Shown: in pieces, positions 50,257 through 58,890 of the stretch | Layout: each line of letters starts with the position of its first letter | How positions within the stretch are numbered: the first letter of the stretch is position 1 | NCBI RefSeq assembly: GCF_007990935.1 | Contig: NZ_BJXJ01000014.1 | Coordinates: 46,001 to 110,000 of the forward strand | Reading direction: 5' to 3' | Source: Vibrio sagamiensis NBRC 104589 | Lineage (GTDB): Bacteria > Pseudomonadota > Gammaproteobacteria > Enterobacterales > Vibrionaceae | DNA: 64,000 nucleotides | Notes under the pieces: model-generated | What the model was told of the DNA's origin: nothing | What the model saw: the letters and a program-made list of their open reading frames with translations, nothing else | Database searches by the model: none | Made by a program: the position numbers and the translations under genes

Positions 50257-50711
50257 ATGATTTCATACACTAACGGAAACATCTTACACGACCAAGCTGA
50301 TGCCATTATTAACCCCGTCAATACTGTTGGGGTGATGGGAAAAGGACTGGCCTTGCAATTTAAAAACGCGTTTCCAGACAATTTTAAAGCCCATAAATCA
50401 GCTTGTGATAGTAAAGAGCTCACAACAGGTAAAATGCTAACGGTTGCCACTCAATCAGTGCTCCCTTCTACATCATCAACTTTCCAACCAAAGTTCATAG
50501 GAGAGGAAAGTCTAAAATTGAATACATCAAAGACGGTTTAGTGGATCTAAAAAAAGAAGTAAAACGATTGGAGTTAACCTCGGCCGCCTTACCCGCGCTT
50601 GGCAGTGGCTTAGGTGGCTTACCTTGGACAGAAGTCGAGCGAGAAATTCAAGCATCACTGTCTGAGATGCCAGAGGTAGAGTGGCGCATCTATCCACCTC
50701 AAAAAAACTAA
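50257..50711 (+). pseudogene. Frameshifted macrodomain (DarG/Poa1p-like) gene
   Basis: The first frame, from the ATG at 50257, carries an ADP-ribose-binding macrodomain start: NGNILHDQADAIINPVNTVG and VMGKGLALQFKNAFP, as in the macrodomain of DarG or yeast Poa1p. It becomes foreign near 50460. The +1-shifted frame picks up the homology (FYIINFPTKVHRRGKSKIEY, then SAALPALGSGLGGLPW) and ends at TAA 50709-50711. A single frameshift around 50460-50465 restores an intact domain of about 150 residues. Such proteins remove ADP-ribose from DNA or proteins. A sequencing error cannot be excluded. Confidence 0.75.
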
Positions 50712-50730
50712 CGGGACAGACGCCTTAACT
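50712..50730. repeat. Dispersed CGGGACAGAC-type repeat, copy at macrodomain gene end
   Basis: CGGGACAGACGCCTTAACT directly follows the macrodomain stop. A near-identical copy lies at 51481-51500. Confidence 0.5.
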
Positions 50731-50802
50731 TTTCTTGCAAAAAGTGCTTCGAACGGTCACGCTTAATGACTATTTCGTCTTACTGTTACATTGGAAATAT
50801 TC

Positions 50803-51441
50803 ATGACTCAAGCTAACTCCGTTGTCGTCCTCGACTTTGAAACCACGGGGCTCTCACCGAATATGGGCGATCGTGCCATTGAGATTGGCGCGGTCAAACT
50901 GGTTGATGGCAAGGTTGTCGATAGTTTTCAGCAGTTAATGAATCCCGGTTTTAGAGTCAGCTCTTTCATTGAACACTACACTGGCATTAGCAATCATATG
51001 TTGCGCACAGCTCCGAGCTGCGAAGAGGTGATGGCTTCATTCAGTGAATTCATTGCTGGCGAAAATCTTATCGCGCACAACGCTTCGTTTGATAAACGAT
51101 TTTTAGATGCAGAGCTTGAACGAATCCATGGCGGTTATTCTGGTGAGTTTGCCTGTTCTCTGCTGGTTGCAAGGCGACTGATTCAAGATGCCCCTTCGCA
51201 TAAGCTAGGCGAGCTTGTTCGCTACAAAAACATCGACAATGATGGTGTATTTCACCGCGCTCTTGCCGATGCCGAGGTCACGGCAAAACTGTGGCTGTTA
51301 ATGATCGAACAACTGGAGCAGTCTGGAATCACAACGCCGAGCTTTCAACTTATGCAAACCATTAGTAAGACGGCCAAAGGAAAAATGGAGCCGCTCCTTG
51401 CAAGTAGCCGAGCACGTTCCATGGCTAGAGAGCTTTTGTAA
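50803..51441 (+). CDS. DEDDh 3'-5' exonuclease (DnaQ-like)
   Basis: A 212-residue exonuclease of the DnaQ/PolC-epsilon fold. Motif Exo I is [12 protein letters not shown], Exo II is [13 protein letters not shown] and Exo III is [13 protein letters not shown], giving the four acidic ligands and the histidine of the DEDDh class. I use the ATG giving MTQANS; four codons upstream another ATG is open. It is a single gene between two copies of a dispersed repeat. A role in repair or in defence alongside the preceding operon cannot be decided from sequence. Confidence 0.85.
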   Translation: MTQANSVVVLDFETTGLSPNMGDRAIEIGAVKLVDGKVVDSFQQLMNPGFRVSSFIEHYTGISNHMLRTAPSCEEVMASFSEFIAGENLIAHNASFDKRFLDAELERIHGGYSGEFACSLLVARRLIQDAPSHKLGELVRYKNIDNDGVFHRALADAEVTAKLWLLMIEQLEQSGITTPSFQLMQTISKTAKGKMEPLLASSRARSMARELL

Positions 51442-51480
51442 GCCTATCGGGACTAGCAATGTTATCGGAAAGGAATGTTA

Positions 51481-51500
51481 TCGGGACAGACACATTAACT
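51481..51500. repeat. Dispersed CGGGACAGAC-type repeat, copy after the exonuclease gene
   Basis: TCGGGACAGACACATTAACT matches the copy at 50712-50730 in 16 of 19 positions. The 30 bases before it hold a degenerate second half-copy (TATCGGGACTAGCAATG). Confidence 0.5.
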
Positions 51501-51562
51501 CAGTAACCCTTTTCATGATTACTTTTTTTCTATTTGTGCCTGTCCTGCTTTTGAGTAGCCTT

Positions 51563-52861
51563 TTATTCTAAAGTGGCGGCTAGCTGTTCGCCCATGGTGA
51601 TCAGCTTATCTAAAATTTTTTCTCCGTCAGCTCGCAGGCCATTATGCTCATATTCATTAGTTATCCAGGCTGCTGAATTCGGGATCGCAGCTAATGTTTG
51701 GCGCGTAAGGTCCATTTCGACAAACATATCATCGGCGTACACGGCGCAGCTGATTGGTACTTTGTTGTTACCTAACGTGTCGGCATCATAAAGTGAAGCC
51801 CAGTCTTGCTTTTGTGCGATTAATTCGGCAGCGGGTTTTAGAGGAATCAGGTTCGCATATTGCTCAAACATCCATGGAAACACCATCTCCCCAGTAAAAT
51901 AAAAAGGCTGGTTCTTTTGATACTGGAACATTGGCAGTGTTTCTCGTACACGCTGAGCACTCCAATGAGAAGCTTGCCCCTGACAATAAATAGACTCATG
52001 TAAAATGGCATAAATAGGATGAGTTTGAAAACTCTGCTCCATAAGCATTTGGTTGAGAAATTCATAGCGTAATTGAGGTTTGCCGTTTACGTTAATAAGG
52101 GCATTTTCAAGAGCGTAATACGTCGGTAAAAAGCTGTCACTCATACCAAAGTTGATGCCCAACTGCTGAAATTGCTCAACGGTGAAGCGCTGCCCGTTTG
52201 GCAAATACTCTTCTGTCTCGAGTAAATGATCAGCAATGTTTTGACAAAGTTGCTGCGCTTGAGGAAATTGCTTAAAAAAAGCCTGATTCTTTTCGATGAC
52301 TCTTTTGAAGGTGGCTTCATAGACTCGATCCGGATGACCACTGATCGGCGGCACACCACCGGTAATGTAACTGCATAGCAAACTATCGGGAAAAAGTGAT
52401 AAGTACGTTAACGAACAAAAACCACCAAAACTTTGACCAAGAATTGCCCATTTCTCTACGGAAAAATGCTGACGAATTTGTTCTGCATCGCGCGCAATAT
52501 TATCAGCTCGAAAATGGCTTAAGTATTCCGCTTGCTCTTGAGGTGAGAGGTGCGCGAGTGTTTGATGCGAGATGACAGTACTGTTGCCTGTCCCTCTTTG
52601 ATCTAACAACAACACTCGGTAATTTTGTAGCGCACGTTTTATCCAGCCGTTGTGGCCATTTTGTCTAGGTGAAGGAAAGCCGGGCCCACCTTGAAAGTAC
52701 ACCAGCCAAGGTCGTTCACACGCCCCTTTTTCTGTTGAGGTTAAAGAGCGTGCAAAAACGTCGATGTGCCCTTTTGCAGGATCTTGGTAATCGAGAGGAA
52801 GTTGAAAAACATGAGGTTGGTATTTTATGCCCGCATCAACAAATTCGCAGTAATGATTCAT
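51563..52861 (-). CDS. Proline iminopeptidase-like alpha/beta hydrolase
   Basis: An S33-family alpha/beta hydrolase of 432 residues. LVYFQGGPGFPSPR holds the oxyanion-hole motif, WAILGQSFGGFCSL is the nucleophile elbow with serine in GQSFGG, and the DDMFVEMD and NEYEHNG segments supply the likely aspartate and histidine. I start at the ATG giving MNHYCEF, preceded by AAGGAGAG. It fits proline iminopeptidases that release N-terminal proline from peptides; exact specificity is uncertain. It faces the exonuclease gene. Confidence 0.85.
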   Translation of the reverse strand: MNHYCEFVDAGIKYQPHVFQLPLDYQDPAKGHIDVFARSLTSTEKGACERPWLVYFQGGPGFPSPRQNGHNGWIKRALQNYRVLLLDQRGTGNSTVISHQTLAHLSPQEQAEYLSHFRADNIARDAEQIRQHFSVEKWAILGQSFGGFCSLTYLSLFPDSLLCSYITGGVPPISGHPDRVYEATFKRVIEKNQAFFKQFPQAQQLCQNIADHLLETEEYLPNGQRFTVEQFQQLGINFGMSDSFLPTYYALENALINVNGKPQLRYEFLNQMLMEQSFQTHPIYAILHESIYCQGQASHWSAQRVRETLPMFQYQKNQPFYFTGEMVFPWMFEQYANLIPLKPAAELIAQKQDWASLYDADTLGNNKVPISCAVYADDMFVEMDLTRQTLAAIPNSAAWITNEYEHNGLRADGEKILDKLITMGEQLAATLE

Positions 52862-53293
52862 GCTGGTATCTCTCCTTGATAAAGTCACGGTATGGTAACT
52901 TTTTCTCCCGAACAAAGGAAACGAGCAAAAGAAATTATCGGGGCAGGCAGGTTGTTCTACGCAATCTCTTCAACGTACCTATAGGACTGCGTGAGAGAGC
53001 AACAGGTTTCAATATAAATAGCCTCTAGTGCATTCTGGCCCCTCTGAATCCATAAATCTGCTGTAAATGAGATGACTTGGATAGCAAATCAATTAATTAA
53101 GAAATTGCTTCATACGGCCAGCCTTCGCGTACTTCAGACCAAAACCTCTGTATGCAAGATTTAAGCGTCTTGTCAGTAAAACAATCGGCTTTTGGGGTTC
53201 ATAGCTATAAAAATACGACCAATTTTGGTATGTATTAAATTTATAAAATATTAAAGTCACATTAATCATTGGTTTAAACTGGTAAGATAAATA
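52862..53293. other. Intergenic region between the hydrolase and the chaperone-like gene
   Basis: About 430 bases. A minus-strand frame around 53096-53200 ends in a basic segment RGFGLKYAKAGRMKQFL that looks like a decayed gene end, but I cannot name it. ATCGGGGCAGGCAGG at 52937 loosely resembles the dispersed repeat. Confidence 0.4.
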
Positions 53294-53698
53294 ATGTGTG
53301 ACCTCTATAATAAAATACTTCATTTAGTAGAAAATCTCGAATCAGCAACTTTAATTGACAATGAAAATGGTAGCTTCTATGTAAAAACATCGAATGATAT
53401 TTTTTTCTTATTCGTTAGTGCACAAGACCATACCAAGTTAACCTGTTACCCTACAAATGAAAAGGGCAACCCTGATTATTACAAGTTACTTTTAGAATAT
53501 AACTCCCATTATACCGAAACTGGAATTTCAATAGGTATTGATACAGATGGCTATATATGTTTTCAGACATTAATCCTAGATGATGACCTAACAAATACAT
53601 TCCTTTCATTTACCAGTAAAGTCATCGAATGGACTCATTTACTGAGTGGAAATAGAAATAAAAACATCTCATTTATAAACAAAAGTATGAGGGTATAA
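53294..53698 (+). CDS. CesT-like type III secretion chaperone (putative)
   Basis: A 134-residue acidic protein. The pattern SFYVKTSNDIFFLFVSAQ, GISIGIDTDGYICFQTLIL and a final helix fits the CesT/Tir class I secretion chaperones, which bind and keep one effector unfolded. It lies 3 bases before a gene with an effector-like N-terminus, the classic arrangement. No secretion apparatus is in the window, so it would serve a type III system elsewhere. Base composition is AT-richer than the core genes, suggesting transfer. Confidence 0.55.
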   Translation: MCDLYNKILHLVENLESATLIDNENGSFYVKTSNDIFFLFVSAQDHTKLTCYPTNEKGNPDYYKLLLEYNSHYTETGISIGIDTDGYICFQTLILDDDLTNTFLSFTSKVIEWTHLLSGNRNKNISFINKSMRV

Positions 53699-53701
53699 TT
53701 G

Positions 53702-54733
53702 ATGAAAATCCAATCATTCACACAACCAATTTTATCAAAAAGTACAGATAAAGAAATTATTAAAAATGGTGAAAATGTAGAGACAGCTCCCAAGCTTAGT
53801 AAATTTTTATTAGGAAGAGCTGAAGCTAGAACAGCAGCAATTGATGCTATTTCTGATGGATTTAAAAAAGAGTTCGGGCTCAGTCAAAATGATATTGATA
53901 GCTTAATGAAACCAATTAGAGATTCAAAGAAAATCACTGTAGGAGAATTCAATGACCTTGTAAATAAATTAGGAAAGCAGAAGTCTACTGCTACGATTGT
54001 GAGTGAAATAGTTAAACTACCCGCACAGACTAATACTAACATGGCCAAAACTTGGGTTCATGGTACAGATGCTATTGCTGAAATACTCTCCAGCCGCGAA
54101 GTATGGGGTGGACATGCAGGCATAAAAGTACTGGGAGGAGATGCCAGTAATGGGGTTGAAGACAAATCTCAAACCCACCACTTCTTTGTTGCTCAAACAG
54201 GTGACAAAGGGATTAGTGATAAGCCAGGGAATGCGTATACTAAAGCTAGGCAGAATGCAGCGAATAAGTTACAGAATAATATAGAGCTCGGTTCATGGAA
54301 AGCTGCAGGTTACCCTCTTCTGGGCGTTTTAGAGTTTTCAAGTAATCTTGACTCAAGCTTGGATGGGAATACCTTTGAAGAGAAAGGAGAGGGAATTGGT
54401 GGTATCAATACCTTTATGAATGAAAAGGGCAAGTATACACAAAAGCTTGAAGGTGCCATGAAACCACAAGCATTGAGACTGATGAATGAGCACGATATGG
54501 TTAATCTGGCACTATTTTTAAAAGCAAACCATGAGTCCGAAGACTTAGAGCAGTTCCTACCAATTCAGATTAGAGTTTTGAATGGTGATAATGCTAAAGC
54601 ATCAGATAACGTCAATCAGTTTTTAAAGAGTGATAATGGTTTTCGTTCTCTTTTCACTACCGATATGGACAGCGGTTGGAAAACCTACAATACTGGAGAT
54701 GTCTTGAGCGTAATAGAAAAGTTAAAAGTATAA
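53702..54733 (+). CDS. Putative type III secreted effector, possible ADP-ribosyltransferase fold
   Basis: A 343-residue protein. Its N-terminus (MKIQSFTQPILSKSTDKEI) is Ser/Thr/Gln-rich and helix-poor, as in type III effectors. Residues 118-122 read WVHGT, followed by IAEILSSREVWGG; this resembles the first motif of H-Y-E ADP-ribosyltransferases (HGT, then a helix and a glycine). No Tyr or Glu motif is certain, so the enzyme call is tentative. I start at the ATG at 53702, preceded by GAGGGT. It follows the chaperone by 3 bases and precedes an IS6-like remnant. Confidence 0.5.
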   Translation: MKIQSFTQPILSKSTDKEIIKNGENVETAPKLSKFLLGRAEARTAAIDAISDGFKKEFGLSQNDIDSLMKPIRDSKKITVGEFNDLVNKLGKQKSTATIVSEIVKLPAQTNTNMAKTWVHGTDAIAEILSSREVWGGHAGIKVLGGDASNGVEDKSQTHHFFVAQTGDKGISDKPGNAYTKARQNAANKLQNNIELGSWKAAGYPLLGVLEFSSNLDSSLDGNTFEEKGEGIGGINTFMNEKGKYTQKLEGAMKPQALRLMNEHDMVNLALFLKANHESEDLEQFLPIQIRVLNGDNAKASDNVNQFLKSDNGFRSLFTTDMDSGWKTYNTGDVLSVIEKLKV

Positions 54734-54820
54734 AAACTTGTCTATTATGACTTTAACATGACCGAGCTTGTTGAAAATGGATAGGTTTCTGAGGTGCCCA
54801 TCTGAGCGCCTCGCTTTATA

Positions 54821-55135
54821 CTAGATTCTGAAGATATTTAAGAGTTCATTGAGGAAAGCGAATCTCTCTTGCAACCTCAATTTCAGCTCATCACGACGTA
54901 ACCAAAAATCAAACTGACCTTTATTCAACATCTGTATCCCCTCAAAACCTTGAATCCCTGACCAAGCCGGCTTTCGCACTTTGAAGCCACCGGTGGCTTC
55001 GATAAGCTTTTAATCGGGGTATGGCTAGATTCAATGCCATTATTGAGATATTTAATTTGCCGATCTAACAGACATTCTGTCTATATGAACACCCTTGAGC
55101 CAGAGACGCTTTGTTATCTGCCTTATCTGCTTTAA
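54821..55135 (-). mobile_element. Decayed IS6-family-like transposase fragment
   Basis: On the minus strand the sequence reads IKYLNNGIESSHTPIK, then after a frameshift KLIEATGGFKVRKPAWSGIQ and GFEGIQMLNKGQ, ending at TAG 54821-54823. This matches the C-terminal third of an IS6-like transposase (short DDE type). Upstream homology to about 55135 has a further shift and a stop. No inverted repeats or intact copy were seen. It marks past transposition next to the effector-like gene. Confidence 0.6.
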
Positions 55136-55214
55136 TCCAACAGGTTATTTATGAGTACAAATAAAATGAGGCACTCAAACAGTGCCTCATGTTCAAATCG
55201 GGTTGTTCAGAACC

Positions 55215-56033
55215 CTATTGTCTTGGATTCCTACCAGAACAAATTTCAGCTTCAAAATCACTGCGGTAAGGGTTGATATCAAGACCACCACGTCTGGTGT
55301 ATCTTGCAAAAACGGTCAACTTTTCAGGCGCGCAACAACGCTTGATGTCTGAGTAGATACGCTCTACACATTGCTCGTGAAACTCATTATGCTCTCGGAA
55401 TGAAATCAGGTATTTTAAGAGACGCTCCTGATCTATTTTCGCACCAGTATAACGAATGTATACGCTTCCCCAATCAGGCTGGTTTGTCACGAGGCAATTA
55501 GATTTCAAAAGGTGTGAGCACAGTGACTCAGTCACCTGTGCATCCGTTGTGCTGCCTAATAAAGCATCTTCGTCATAACTAAAATCATCGACTGTGATAT
55601 CTAAGTGATCAATACAATCGAAATCACGACTAACGGTTAACTCTTGTGGAATTGCAACGTCTAAGAAAGAGACGTTGACCTCCGCACCTGCAGCTTTGCT
55701 CAGATCGAGTGCCATTTTCTCCATCACAACATCTGCAGACTCAAGTCGAGTTTGGTTAAAACTGTTTAAGTACAATTTAAAAGATTTTGACTCAATGAGA
55801 TTGGCTGAAGTGTGAGGAAAAATAAACTCAGCAATGGCCACCACAGGCTTGCCTTTCAAGTTTAACCAAGAAACTTCGAAAGCGGTCCATAAGTCAAAGC
55901 CCATATGAGACGCCATCTGTATTTCTTTGATCTCATTTCTTCCTCTTTGTCTCGGAATAGGATCTAATAATTCAGGATCATAATGTGATACATACTCAGT
56001 TTTTTTCCCGAGGTTCTTATTATAAGTCGTCAT
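55215..56033 (-). CDS. queF: NADPH-dependent 7-cyano-7-deazaguanine reductase
   Basis: Reduces preQ0 to preQ1 in queuosine synthesis. The 272 residues are the long bimodular form. The family motif ESKSFKLYLNSF is in the first half, and the catalytic cysteine lies in LLKSNCLVTNQPDW. FEVSWLNLKGKPVVAIAEF is also conserved. It overlaps the upstream VUT-family transporter gene by 14 bases, a strong sign of coupled translation in a small queuosine operon with an XRE-type regulator. Confidence 0.93.
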   Translation of the reverse strand: MTTYNKNLGKKTEYVSHYDPELLDPIPRQRGRNEIKEIQMASHMGFDLWTAFEVSWLNLKGKPVVAIAEFIFPHTSANLIESKSFKLYLNSFNQTRLESADVVMEKMALDLSKAAGAEVNVSFLDVAIPQELTVSRDFDCIDHLDITVDDFSYDEDALLGSTTDAQVTESLCSHLLKSNCLVTNQPDWGSVYIRYTGAKIDQERLLKYLISFREHNEFHEQCVERIYSDIKRCCAPEKLTVFARYTRRGGLDINPYRSDFEAEICSGRNPRQ

Positions 56034-56901
56034 TGTCCTTTGATTCCTTTGGTTTTATTACATGAGAGAATAGTTTTCTTGCAAAATATATGGGTACAAC
56101 ACTTACCAATGCGTATATAACTTTTATAGAAACTTGGCTTAAAAACATAACAATCAATACATCATTAGGTAGTACTTTATAGAATGCTAGTATAATAAAT
56201 ATTGCACTATCCATTACCGATGCCACACTCGTACTGGCTACAATCCTAATTGCAAGCCAACGAGATTGTGTTGCGATCTTAAGTTTATTAAGTATGTACG
56301 CATTTATATTTTCTGAAATAAAATATGAACTTAACGAAGCTAAAAATACTGATGTCATACTTTGAACAAGAACAGTATATTTCTCGTCCATTGCTCCCCA
56401 CTCTTCAATACTAGGAACCTGTGTAGAAGTATAGAGAAGCAATAATATCCCTGAATTTACTAATGTCGAACAGATAATCGCCTTTCTAGCAAGTTTTAGC
56501 CCAAAGAATTCATTTAATATATCAACAAAAACAAAAGAAATAGGATAAAGAAAAATAGCGGCAGGAACAATCAAACCCGTGTTAAATATTTCAACAGGTT
56601 TAATGCCCATAATATTTGACAGAGTAAAAATAGAGCACAAGCATAGCACTAAGAAGGAATAGGCCAACCAATATCCTTCATACTTATCGTTTAGTTCATA
56701 GGCACCATCAAAGCCTGATTTAGAATACACTTTTTTACAGACTTCAACCAGCTCCTGACGGTTTAGATCATCAGCGACTTCACTGGTCAGCAACTCTTTC
56801 GCAGGCATGGAAATCATTTTCCCGGTGCCTTTAATCATAATACTTGCTCTAACATCTGAAGCGGTGTTGAAGCCAATTAACTTGTACTTATTATTAAACA
56901 T
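56020..56901 (-). CDS. VUT-family (YhhQ-like) queuosine precursor transporter with N-terminal extension
   Basis: A 293-residue membrane protein. Residues from about 75 show six hydrophobic segments with the VUT family pattern (ILNEFFGLKLARKAII; SSYFISENINAYIL; ASTSVASVMDSAIFII). Family members take up preQ0/preQ1. The first 70 residues are a soluble domain (FNTASDVRASIMIKGTGKMI) absent from E. coli YhhQ. I start at the ATG giving MFNNKYK, preceded by GAGGA; a TTG five codons upstream is also open. It overlaps the XRE gene by 8 bases and queF by 14. Confidence 0.8.
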   Translation of the reverse strand: MFNNKYKLIGFNTASDVRASIMIKGTGKMISMPAKELLTSEVADDLNRQELVEVCKKVYSKSGFDGAYELNDKYEGYWLAYSFLVLCLCSIFTLSNIMGIKPVEIFNTGLIVPAAIFLYPISFVFVDILNEFFGLKLARKAIICSTLVNSGILLLLYTSTQVPSIEEWGAMDEKYTVLVQSMTSVFLASLSSYFISENINAYILNKLKIATQSRWLAIRIVASTSVASVMDSAIFIILAFYKVLPNDVLIVMFLSQVSIKVIYALVSVVPIYFARKLFSHVIKPKESKDNDDL

Positions 56902-57490
56902 TAAAGCGTTCCTCAAGAATCACTCCAAAGAGAATATCATCTTTTAATAGGGGAGAGTTTGGCGGAATAGTTATTAATATACCTTGTCGAAGAATAAGCT
57001 TATCTAGACTATCTTCTGGTCGATTAGATCGGTCAATAATCAGCAAATTACCCTCGGTAAAGAATTTTGATAGATTTTTTTCGACTCTAACTGCGGCAAT
57101 ATTATTACCGTCGGAGAAATAATAAGTCAGTGAACAGTCGAGTACCATATCACTAATATAACGTTCGTTTTTATGTATAAAATCCTTTTCATTTAAAATT
57201 GGAACAGCAATAGGGTTTTTATTGCCATACATTGATGTTACAGGCTCTTGGCTAAGGTATTCTTCCAAAGATTCATTTTGAATGATATGGCACGTCGCAC
57301 CAAAAAAATTTGCGATACGTTCTACAGTGGATGTTTGAACTCTCGCTACTTTTCCATCTAATATTTTATAGATAGTAGTTCGTGTAACACCGGTTTTTCT
57401 ACTAAGAGATGCTTTTGTTTCTTTGTTTTTAGCTAAACCATAAAGAATGTTATCTCTTAATATATCAAGCTGCTCAACATTGCTTTTCAT
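56894..57490 (-). CDS. XRE-family regulator with S24/LexA-like C-terminal domain
   Basis: A 198-residue DNA-binding protein. Residues 8-65 form a helix-turn-helix (KASLSRKTGVTRTTIYKIL). The C-terminal half (about 95-195), with IAAVRVEKNLSKFFTEGNLL and IDRSNRPE, resembles the S24/LexA dimerisation fold of phage-type repressors, but the serine-lysine dyad is not clear, so self-cleavage is unlikely. I start at MKSNVEQ, preceded by AGG; the frame is open 33 codons upstream. As first gene before the VUT transporter and queF it probably controls them. Confidence 0.75.
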   Translation of the reverse strand: MKSNVEQLDILRDNILYGLAKNKETKASLSRKTGVTRTTIYKILDGKVARVQTSTVERIANFFGATCHIIQNESLEEYLSQEPVTSMYGNKNPIAVPILNEKDFIHKNERYISDMVLDCSLTYYFSDGNNIAAVRVEKNLSKFFTEGNLLIIDRSNRPEDSLDKLILRQGILITIPPNSPLLKDDILFGVILEERFNV

Positions 57491-58382
57491 CGTCCTGCCT
57501 TTAAGTAATAGGATGAGCTCTACACCATAATTAAAGTATATTAATATTTGCATTATACATAAAACACCCACACACACAAACAGTTGCACAGTGTGTACAT
57601 TAATATGTATCTTTTTATATAGTTATGTAACGATGAATGATAAATAAAATATCTCTTAAGATAAAGATACGGCTATATCTAAAAATTTAAAATCACCCAT
57701 TTCATGTAAAACACTAAATTACTTTTATTTTTATTTTTATTTGTTAAATAACAAAAATAAATGATGACAAAATTTAAAAAATAATAAGAAGAAATCAAAA
57801 ATGAGTAAAACAAGTATACATCTTCGACTCTATGGAAGGTATGCTGATTTTGTCTTTACTGGTGTCAGCTCTCTATCTAGACTCTAAAGAACAGTAACTT
57901 TTCATTGCCATCGTTGGTGTCGTTGGTGGTAATAAAGTTGAGCTCAATGGCAAGACATCAGCACATCTTGAATCACGTTTAAATACAGCGCTCAATCTAT
58001 ATTATTGCCAAAAGTCAGATGACTGCTTATCAGTGACGGCAAGAAAGGCTTTGATGAGGTACTTATAATGAAAAATCAATTACTTTATCAACATGTCAAA
58101 CCTGAACATATTGTGACTAATTCCCGGGGAGATAATACCCATTTAACGAGTCAAAATTTATCCGAACATTTTAATGCAACAAAGTCTTTGGTTACGATAT
58201 CACAGCACTATCATATCTGCATGGATGAAGTATAGAATTTATCATCTGTAAAAAACGAATACTACGAAAAGTTTTAAACCAAATATTACTACCGGAATGG
58301 ATATGCTTAGAAGCAGGTAACCAACAAATAACGTTGATTATGATCCTGCTTTTATTCTGATATGCCCGTCGTTTTTAACTGG
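57491..58382. other. AT-rich region with gene fragments
   Basis: About 890 bases. From 57900 to 58069 a plus-strand frame without a start reads VGGNKVELNGKTSAHLESRL and onward, ending in TAA. It overlaps the ATG of a 55-codon frame at 58068-58235. Both look like remains of longer genes; I cannot name them. The left part must hold the promoter of the XRE operon. Confidence 0.45.
58068..58235 (+). CDS. Small hypothetical ORF (55 codons)
   Basis: ATG overlaps the stop of the preceding open frame as ATAATG, a translational-coupling pattern. The peptide begins MKNQLLYQHVKPEHIVTN. I see no domain. It may be a decayed gene end; low confidence. Confidence 0.25.
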   Translation: MKNQLLYQHVKPEHIVTNSRGDNTHLTSQNLSEHFNATKSLVTISQHYHICMDEV

Positions 58383-58679
58383 TTATATTTGATAATCAAA
58401 TACAATAATGTCTTCCAATAATGGAGAAAATATCTTTTTAAGAGTTTCGTGTTCTGGATGTGGTAGGTAGTTGCTTCTACCTTGTTCATCGACAAAAGTC
58501 ATCAATACCGAGTGAGTAAAACTTTTGTTCTTTCCTTCTAGACTATCATTTACTCCCCACTCTACCGATTTAACCCCTTCAATTTTTTTTGGTATTGCGC
58601 AAAATAATGCCTTAACTTGTTCAATATCAGCTTGTGTAACCTCTGTCTTAAAGTTAATCAGCAGAACATGTCTAATCAT
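58383..58679 (-). CDS. Dabb family protein
   Basis: A 98-residue protein of the dimeric alpha/beta-barrel (stress responsive A/B barrel, Dabb) family. The N-terminus MIRHVLLINFKTEVTQADIEQ and the NYLPHPEHETLKKIFSPLL segment are family hallmarks, and the C-terminal IVFDYQI closes the barrel strand. The function is usually unknown; relatives include heme-degrading and small-molecule enzymes. It stands alone between a gene-poor stretch and the BspA-like repeat gene. Confidence 0.8.
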   Translation of the reverse strand: MIRHVLLINFKTEVTQADIEQVKALFCAIPKKIEGVKSVEWGVNDSLEGKNKSFTHSVLMTFVDEQGRSNYLPHPEHETLKKIFSPLLEDIIVFDYQI

Positions 58680-58890
58680 ATTTCTCTCTTTCTAACAATG
58701 GGTTGATGTTGGGTATTACAATCAGGCCATTTACAGACACTAACCTCAGAGCAATATTACTTGAATATATTTACAAGATTATAGAATGAAAGCAACAACG
58801 GCTGTGCGGATGATCGTTATATCAATAGGGTATAAATCAATCATAAGAGTCACTGATTGCGAATTACAATCTTAATATAAAGACAAAGAG

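Noticed and set aside
53093..53323. A 76-codon minus-strand frame with a basic end (RGFGLKYAKAGRMKQFL)
   Set aside because: The end looks coding, but the first half is AT-rich noise overlapping the chaperone-like gene. I could not name it, so it is only mentioned as a possible fragment.
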